DNA of 53,202 bases from Nitrospirota bacterium (GTDB lineage Bacteria; Nitrospirota; JACRHL01): contig JAOUMB010000016.1 of assembly GCA_029881725.1 (NCBI GenBank), positions 1 to 53,202 of the forward strand. Reading direction: 5' to 3'. Below the pieces are notes generated by a model. The model had not been told where the DNA came from. It worked only from the letters and a program-made list of their open reading frames with translations, and did not search any database. Positions 50,201-53,202 of this stretch are shown here, in pieces (the stretch's first letter is position 1; every line of letters starts with the position of its first letter). The translations under genes were made by a program, and so were the position numbers.

Positions 50201-50924
50201 TACCGTTTGCGGTAACCATGCCGTCCAGCGTGAACGTACCGCCTACCACCAGACGGATGCTTCCACCCCCGGTACCTCCGGCCATCGACAACGTTCCGGA
50301 ATCGTTTAGCCCGGTGCCACCCGAACTGCCAGGGAACAGTGGCGCCAGTGCGTTGCCGTAGGCGATGCCACCCGGCATCCCCCATGCCAGTCCGGTATCC
50401 GCCTGCCCGCCCGCGCCGCCGTGGCCGGCGCCGGAGCCGGCACAGTTGTTACCCCAGGTCATGCTCCCCGCATTGCGCCCGGCACCGCCGCTGCCTGGGG
50501 GCTGGGAAAGGGCCGCCTGCCCGTCCAGATCGATGCGCGCGCTGGAGGCAACGGTCAGGTTACCCGCAATATCGAAAAGAGAAAAATCGGTGACATTGGT
50601 CACCTTGAGGATCGCGCTGGCCTGCACATTCATGTTGCCGGCCACCGTAACGCTGCCACCGTTGTTCACGATCGCCGCGACGGTAAATGCCCCGCCATCC
50701 GGGTCCGCCGGGTCCCCCGCCGCGGACCAGACGGTCAGATCACCGCCGCAATTGTACCCCTCCAGGGCAGCCGCAACCGGCGCCGGTACCTGGGGAACCC
50801 CCCCAACCAGACACGATACGGCAGCGCGCGACTCCACCACGCCACCCAGCAGCGGCAGCAGAAAAGCCACGAGAATCAGTATGGGTCCGAATCGTTTCGT
50901 CATGTTGGTTCCGGCAGGGGGCAT
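38271..50924 (-). CDS. Giant exported repeat protein (4217 aa): Gly-rich, IPT/TIG, propeller-like and FN3 segments
   Basis: One uninterrupted 12.65-kb gene. A signal peptide follows MTKRFGPILILVAF; ATG 50924 is preferred because GGGGAGGT lies 8 nt upstream (GTG 50927 and ATG 50903 are alternatives). Approximate layout: 95-320 Gly-rich beta-solenoid-like part; 370-655 IPT/TIG Ig-like repeats (recurrent VTGTGF, NPDGG); 660-1110 propeller-like region with W-N-G motifs (TRYWNGFGWSSEG, YYAWNGAAWSALG); 1130-1595 IPT repeats; 1600-1910 a second Gly-rich part; 1915-2985 IPT repeats; 2990-3510 a second propeller-like region; 3510-4005 FN3 repeats; 4010-4217 a terminal domain with NPVSVPG and GRGIFVAAS. 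No sortase, autotransporter or obvious membrane anchor is seen. Probably an adhesin or surface scaffold; function not established. Confidence 0.9.
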   Translation of the reverse strand: MPPAGTNMTKRFGPILILVAFLLPLLGGVVESRAAVSCLVGGVPQVPAPVAAALEGYNCGGDLTVWSAAGDPADPDGGAFTVAAIVNNGGSVTVAGNMNVQASAILKVTNVTDFSLFDIAGNLTVASSARIDLDGQAALSQPPGSGGAGRNAGSMTWGNNCAGSGAGHGGAGGQADTGLAWGMPGGIAYGNALAPLFPGSSGGTGLNDSGTLSMAGGTGGGSIRLVVGGTFTLDGMVTANGTDGQTWGGGTFTKFKSLGGGGGGGSGGAIVVSASTLTTTIPGVIHLRATGGKGGDGNGLVVCSDGGGGAGGRVMVYSTPGGMATSDMSCLGGSRGLGTGSTLVQSGGDGTCQVGTPGIAPTATAMNPVSLGQGGAPMLVSVTGTDVRAGAVFKIDGAQPGAPLNGITITNTTVYPPDRIDAFVQVGFSAVAGPKPVQVVNADFSASVPANLFTVVPAPVVTGVSVDGVLGAAAPRGFSYTLGVSVSNLQAGAVLNFVTTAVVPTGPAAVDPGAGTITVPVFVAENAPAGAALFNVVNPDGGSTQVAGTLVVESRPVITGIAPDLVFAGQTDTPVRVQGHGFILASTVQVGGTGVTARTRFDSFNQMTAWVSVPVESEVNLTETCLSAVAGEPCRDLTVFDRDPGGTLSNRTRLRVLPPPAGTNSADLVLMDGTSQPKTRYWNGFGWSSEGVVGTPLAQPGAAVHSDILTGGQMLAAVVDQADGLLFRTRMPVITGGVRDRAAESWTAGSTTPALLAAGGRAVDVVALNGSASFLSVYGLADGTLRYRTVFDGSDLDTVYAPGIAGCANDVANPVTRVRLAPNRAGTKAVLAFVRQDGALCAAEWNGTAFGAETILRPAGIYGVSTEAFDATWFGITSEQAMVAWGAAGLIAPQAAVWTPYPVGATPPSWAGKPAQNASGDPAAVINRVRLAPSRRSARVALVSTTSVGELYGQVWSGDAWGTTGPELATPVLGSGATMRAGGEAFDVAWSHVQEEALLVFGVSGAYAPRASRWSASVGWSSTVPLPAPDLGVTPPSPLPDPRLIVLDSDPASTTLLAGVVDWNGDAGRSSRLTYYAWNGAAWSALGLPGRLPVSGTPLALAFDRVAPPDPSISATIYDGALPSVPPSSPAAIGARSTGQLLRVEGTGFLNPPIVSFSNPLIQVVDVAYRNATLLEVTVDIGDLAPGFQSLQVTNPNQVGVPGAMPATLTNALNVLPAPNIGGVTTSSTCTLSTAPGCIPQESAGVQVVIAGTGFGTGSQVVFDNGGIRITTPPVLTPPALPGGDQLLTMTVSVAGDAPPGPSNVRVVNPDSSTGVGTGMVVVERRVGLSTVVPNTAGVGAVSRTVTVTGSNLQPGVSFDFGAAVQVLSVVWQNSSQVQVELSVASNAAPGPRSVTVTNPDGGTAVVSAPGTFEVTASPGITTFTPGTSDQGTTVPVTVTGSGFSLVDPGTGIGFSGTGVAVSGAVVVSDTQIQFDAVIDPDAPFDAPRDLILTDSRGGRTVFGNALVVRAVPVVTAITPGNGTLGELGKRFTLSGIGFDPLATVLVGGGGQLATQTYVSQTRIDLVLNLPGPADATVTVVNPDGRIAAPALTVTLGALSNCDAIGAGVRVELNASTPNSCASITVGSGATLALVGDITVTVAGNVLVQAGGTLSVDPESRFARLAVGGNMTIEATGKVDATGTGYPGGRLGAPGEGPGGGPPSARSNTTFDSGKGGGFGGRGGDGQNAGSGGATYDLDGVCVRPNCLSFPFGPGSGGGSGYVYSNGHWWRPGGNGGGAVVLDVAGTVTLNGTVAADGTDGLKMWEGEAGGTKPGSDWAKGAGGGSGGSLLILGNAVAGTGAVSAQGGSGSPLGTSLDPGMGTGGGGGRVAVLSRTGPLFGGTLTCSGGQQGGGITNPAYDGQAGTCLNMAMPEILSITPPLLGQGAVGSVTVTGNNLVAGDDLRVFGQGVTGGALATAGVDFSVPVAVAVDAPIGTRDVLVTRGGPSPETNGFAIGFDALEIGAVARMLSVSPSLLFHGQVVPVTVGGTYLEPVGAVLRFLQNGVEPMCAGGTVACVSATIDEPASGFSQLVLPALTVAADAPVGAYDLELQLAGGTTALMTSGVIVRSADGSAPVLTGMLPGVAGEAASGVPVTLIGYDFSTGGVGTVASIATSLGPDVTLAPVAGGCLEIPAQCNTQPDGRQSLAVTVTSNDLTLSAPLAVDVSVSNAAAAGSTLFGGLTLNPRPSLSVVSPASGQGTFQMTVSGLYIQPGAVVAFDDASGDGLPAIVGATTAPGGSVSAQVTVPEIKAETPVTVRVTNPDGGFGLLTPLVLNPAPTITGVSPPALGQGETVWLTVTGTGFHPQATVAINDPNIPAGGTADITVWAVQRLTPETLRVQVTATDTADRIPRDITVSNPNGVSFTAPAILNIVAPRILRVTSVTVNSTGLPAVGAGARRASVTISGTEFSGIDLSRIRFSNSGIHLLTTKTQSDYDPSKTYTQKELVIDKELTVYVREVWSGGVRFTSFTVPVRVDAGAEPGTGTVTIYNSNGSSASHPFTVNPAPGVVSVTPSVLTRGHTYVDVTGDHNSLVVRGSNIQGTPRVCIGDSCNFSTLSTQVDVVGVHTANTSEAHVAVKVEPLASVGSYALTLENPDGGRFTRSSAVQVLSGFTVTGIVDTTTRADASDIVQGTTGAAVTITGSGFTTVPQPGVQFLLPDGTVDPEISGTVLGSATATDLDLSLSVTGGAPSGMRSIRVQNGDGAMVEVRDFLLVATATGPTIGSLQVPASASFAEGAQLGLDASNARVITGVTLTGSGFDPADFTLSFEDGAGAPWSGISFTAPLVDPGGKSATFDLTLASTTMPGAVSVRVTSPAGLSDLRSGMLQVNPAPVVSLLSPAVGRPAATDLSIRIDGAGFMPQAAIVATATGGGPAAGIMPRDLQPRPPAPALPGDQVVWVSSATVRANVDILATATGTYTLEVVNPDGGRAGLPFGITVAQDQVRAKVSYLGAIVDSGLKVRDWTGTTELAPPLLSGPSSTLPHTTTVNDLWNVMAANPAAPGQYLMAVGQAARRSSLGLRSVDLYRTLADGTAWEKLGTVPATSSYYTQAFDLAYEQGVDPAVPASHSALLVYGGVDGRLYYSQVYNTGAGAADMTPAQEVRVGTVPMNTSLSDVQWVRLVPRSGTRQILVVYLNAAAQLHAVVWDGATGAFVSQYSAGVISSSAGRGEAGVRKAGFDGAWQGQSGKAVVVWGESGSGSLFAVTWDPGTLTWSAPTASASALSSSGPVFVEAEGDRNTDRVAILAQFAYDMPLFSSTIIEHALVSNFWGAAWGAPEVFAARTTLGEAPSGVSYTVLDQAPSVVAGRNFDLAWDTRGNLVALYTEVHGPFSDRGYRVRSRTWSPATNSWSASTQDIARLYRTVYYTSGVQNRLMSIPVAVEIKADPWSDEMLALVLEGGTGSQDLKYTSYLSPYKLWWNGTGWGAQEAVAPSELVNRWAERGSSRASDSTSRHFGQALDVAWRADRVPPSDITLSEMGRSGGGVVVGWTAPGGDGSTGLAGGYDLRWSSKTIIDCAVATVADPANEICFDQAEQILPVPMPASFGTAQTATINFARTVQDETAQPVWHAALMAGDRDNRIDPATGAHSLWGNRSNMASLTVTLSSGDTDPPGGITDLVATAGAVPSTQARLTWTGVGNDGSVVPGGPVFGYDVRIAPLPISEVGGPDNFEIPFDKVARSEFVAPAVTAGETYGVANSTVITGLEPGTTYHFAVKGVDGNPGHYAPVSNVVSVTTAQAPLGVVTDLAATAISSSNVTLVWTAPDGGPTSYDLRVSTSPIVDAASFDAAVRIPYVPAPMPAGTRQAFLLGGLASGTVHYAALVPVRWEWVNGVLERRPVELFRAGDAVVQFTTQVDDVVGSTRPSAVNDLSLVAGTVRTGEARLTWSAPQAAGGRAARYEFQWAVRPIALAAPAEIHKVWVPLLPGAEGLTQEFTVTGLPENAQVYVILMAYDGAGRASAPSNEVSFHTALRLGLNPVSVPGQLANPVVATNLLPIVGSCVSGGATSSGAGPVGPCGSGQTIAVKAWGWDPAGGSDINGDAVPDGDFVVLDATTATLNPGRGIFVAASGTQSVLDIVGADLGLYPPVPLAANGMTLISNPHNTPVAVADLVIREAGGATWTFGNAVTASLIGPELYFLTGSGGATTFQPVVSGDLLLPHRAYFIRLLPTAVGTYSVEVP

Positions 50925-51129
50925 CACGCGCTACCTCCCCACGTTATACACGGCCCCCCGGAAAACATATGCAGAGATCTTGCCGCATTCTCATACTTTT
51001 TTCCAGAAAGGGTCAAACACTTTATGTTTCCAACAGTTGCAATGAAGCCTCCAGCCCGGGGAAGCGGACTCCGCCCCCTCCGGAAGGCCTCGGCGGGTGC
51101 CGGAAAGAAATCCTTTTCCCACTTGCGGC
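50925..51129. other. 205-bp intergenic gap before the giant gene
   Basis: This A+T-richer gap probably holds the promoter of the giant gene. On the minus strand TTGACC is followed by TATGAG after only 15 bp, and a TATAAC lies closer to the start without a good -35. No hairpin followed by a T tract was found after the upstream SUMF1-like gene, so read-through from it is also possible. Confidence 0.4.
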
Positions 51130-51899
<770 letters not shown>

Positions 51900-51900
<1 letters not shown>

Positions 51901-52721
51901 CAGTCACCTGCCCCATCCCCATCGACGGAAAGCGCGCACCGAAACCCCATGGAGCGGTGTTTCTTGTCCGGAGGCGATGCCATGGTACGATTGGTCACCC
52001 GCGCATACACCTCGCCCGGAAGCATCCAGCTACCCCCCCGCGAGCCCCGCAGGGTCTCGCCGAACGAGGCCCGTTCCAGATCGGAACCGGGGTAGCCCCG
52101 GTACCAGTCCTCGACCCATTCGGCCACATTGCCGCACATGTCCATCACCCCATAGGGGCTCATATCCCCGTCCAGGGTGCCCACCGGGACCGTCCATCCG
52201 AACTCCGCGTCGCGGGTGTTGCAGCGGTCGGTGGAAAATTCATTTCCCCACGGATAACGGCGGCCATCCGTCCCGCGCGCGGCCTTTTCCCATTCCGCCT
52301 CGCTGGGCAGGCGTTTTCCCGCCCAGGCGCAGTAGTTGCGGGCATCGGTCCAGTCCACATAAACCACCGGGTGGTTGTCCAGTCCGGCGGGGAATTCCCC
52401 CTCCTTCCAGGCGAAATACCCGGCAAAACGGGGGTCCGCCGGAGCCTCGCGCCCGGTGGCGGCGACGAACTCCCGGTAGGCGGCGTTGGTGACCTCGGTG
52501 CGGTCGATCCAATAGGCCGGCAGGGTGCGCGTGTGCCTCGGCACCGAATCCACGGCCACCTCAATCCCCACCCGCCCGTCACTGGCGTCGGCCCCCATGG
52601 TGAAGGCCCCGGCGGGAATGCGCACCATGCCCTCGGGGGCCTCACCGGCCACCCCGATTCCAGCAACCAATGTAAGCATCAGTGCCAGAGCGACTCCCCC
52701 CTTATCCAGCAGTTTGTCCAC
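51900..52721 (-). CDS. Exported SUMF1/FGE-like protein lacking the catalytic cysteines
   Basis: About 273 aa with an N-terminal signal-like segment (Lys-containing start, then a hydrophobic core ending near AGEA). SUMF1-type domain: MVRIPAGAFTMGAD, LPAYWIDRTEVTNAAY, WTDARNYCAW, LPSEAEWEKAARG, YPWGNEFS, MCGNVAEWVEDW, RGGSWMLPG and GFRCAL. As in its paralogue, no Cys follows GGSW. GTG 52721 is chosen because it gives a sensible signal peptide; GTG 52748 and ATG 52679 are alternatives. It overlaps the end of the cytochrome-like gene by about 20 nt, so it should be in the same transcript. Confidence 0.85.
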
Positions 52722-53202
52722 CGGAGCACCAGGTAACGTTTCCGGCACTGGACGTGGTGGCGGAACCGGGGGACTGATAGCTGCAGAAATCCATCACCTC
52801 GCCGTGACAGCGCAGGGCGCAACGGAAGCGGTCGCCTTCGAATTTCCACACCGGCTTGGCCGCCACGGTGCCCTCCGCCTGGGGACCGAAGTTGATCAGG
52901 TGGGTGTTGACCACCCCGTCCAGCGCCCCGTCCACGTCGTCCGGGGGCAGCAGGCCGCCGTTGCCATCGCCATAAATGGTGTTGGTGGCCTCCACATTGG
53001 AGTGCACGTTGTAGTGGCACTCGTGGCAGTAGGCGCCGGTCCACTCCAGGTGATACATGTGCAGGTTGCCGTTCCACCAGTTGGCTCCACCCTGGCCGGG
53101 CACTCCGTTGGGATAGGTGGGCGAACCGAAGAAACGGGTCCAACTGGTATCGGTGCGGGACGCCCCCGGCCAGTTGGGGTCGAAGGCGCGCCGGTCGTGG
53201 CA
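52702..53202 (-). CDS. Multiheme cytochrome c-like protein (partial, runs off the right edge)
   Basis: The frame is open to the window edge and its first visible residues are CHDRRAFDP, the last part of a CxxCH heme site cut by the edge. A second site is CHECH (CxxCH) and a third candidate is CALRCH, which has one residue too many (Cx3CH). Further Cys residues occur near the C-terminus (DFCSYQ, TWCSGG). No downstream membrane anchor is seen, so it is probably periplasmic or surface-exposed. It is the first visible gene of the cluster leading to the two SUMF1-like proteins and the giant protein. A shorter form starting at 53103 would lose the first heme site. Confidence 0.8.
   Translation of the reverse strand, partial: CHDRRAFDPNWPGASRTDTSWTRFFGSPTYPNGVPGQGGANWWNGNLHMYHLEWTGAYCHECHYNVHSNVEATNTIYGDGNGGLLPPDDVDGALDGVVNTHLINFGPQAEGTVAAKPVWKFEGDRFRCALRCHGEVMDFCSYQSPGSATTSSAGNVTWCSGGQTAG

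Noticed and set aside
38334-50309. Several plus-strand open frames of 200-930 codons opposite the giant gene
   Set aside because: They are complementary shadows. The minus-strand giant frame has a signal peptide, a ribosome site and consistent repeat domains; the plus frames have none.

Overview
The window is GC-rich DNA from a Gram-negative bacterium. It carries a complete 3-deoxy-manno-octulosonate (KDO) set for lipopolysaccharide (kdsA, kdsB, kdsC, kdsD), lepA-lepB, pgsA and plsY, a B12-dependent methionine synthase, and cytochrome and lipoprotein genes. The gene order lepA-lepB-kdsB-pyrG-kdsA-kdsD-kdsC suggests a deep-branching proteobacterium; I cannot name a genus from sequence alone. 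GTG and TTG starts and 1-8 nt overlaps are common. I saw no rRNA, tRNA or CRISPR.

Left part (1-16.6 kb). The left edge holds what looks like the tail of an insertion-sequence transposase. It is followed by a membrane-anchored peroxiredoxin, a 49-aa zinc-ribbon protein, and an orphan NuoG-type formate dehydrogenase catalytic subunit on the minus strand. That gene has a 540-bp upstream region containing a ~108-bp imperfect direct repeat and a terminator-like hairpin. Next come cpdA (cAMP phosphodiesterase), a class I methyltransferase, and dapE on the minus strand. Three adjacent genes then carry four copies of an unfamiliar module (two membrane helices plus a TPR-like domain). These are followed by metH, a small NfeD-like membrane protein, tldD, and a secreted metallo-beta-lactamase-fold hydrolase.

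Middle (16.7-23.5 kb). There is a compact NAD-dependent formate dehydrogenase operon: fdsG (NuoE-like), fdsB (NuoF-like) and fdsA (molybdopterin catalytic subunit). It is closed by a glutaredoxin/thioredoxin-reductase-like fusion whose cofactor motifs look eroded. A small 131-aa membrane-anchored protein of unknown function follows.

Minus-strand block (23.5-37.4 kb). Read in transcription order this is lepA, lepB, kdsB, pyrG, kdsA, kdsD, kdsC, pgsA, plsY, a 654-aa polytopic zinc-ribbon protein, a DUF4388-type protein, a 168-aa unknown, a winged-helix regulator with a palindromic operator-like site across its start codon, and cysQ. This is an envelope-biogenesis supercluster: signal peptidase, KDO-CMP synthesis, CTP supply for KdsB, and phospholipid head-group and acyl-transfer steps.

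Right part (37.4-53.2 kb, minus strand). This is the most unusual region. In transcription order it holds a multiheme-cytochrome-like protein (cut by the window edge), two tandem SUMF1/FGE-like proteins that lack the formylglycine-generating cysteines, a giant 4217-aa exported protein, and a 278-aa secreted fibronectin-III-like protein that overlaps the giant gene by 4 nt. The giant protein has glycine-rich solenoid, IPT/TIG, propeller-like and FN3 segments, with the first three arranged as an internal duplication. The cluster looks like a surface or exported assembly of unknown function.
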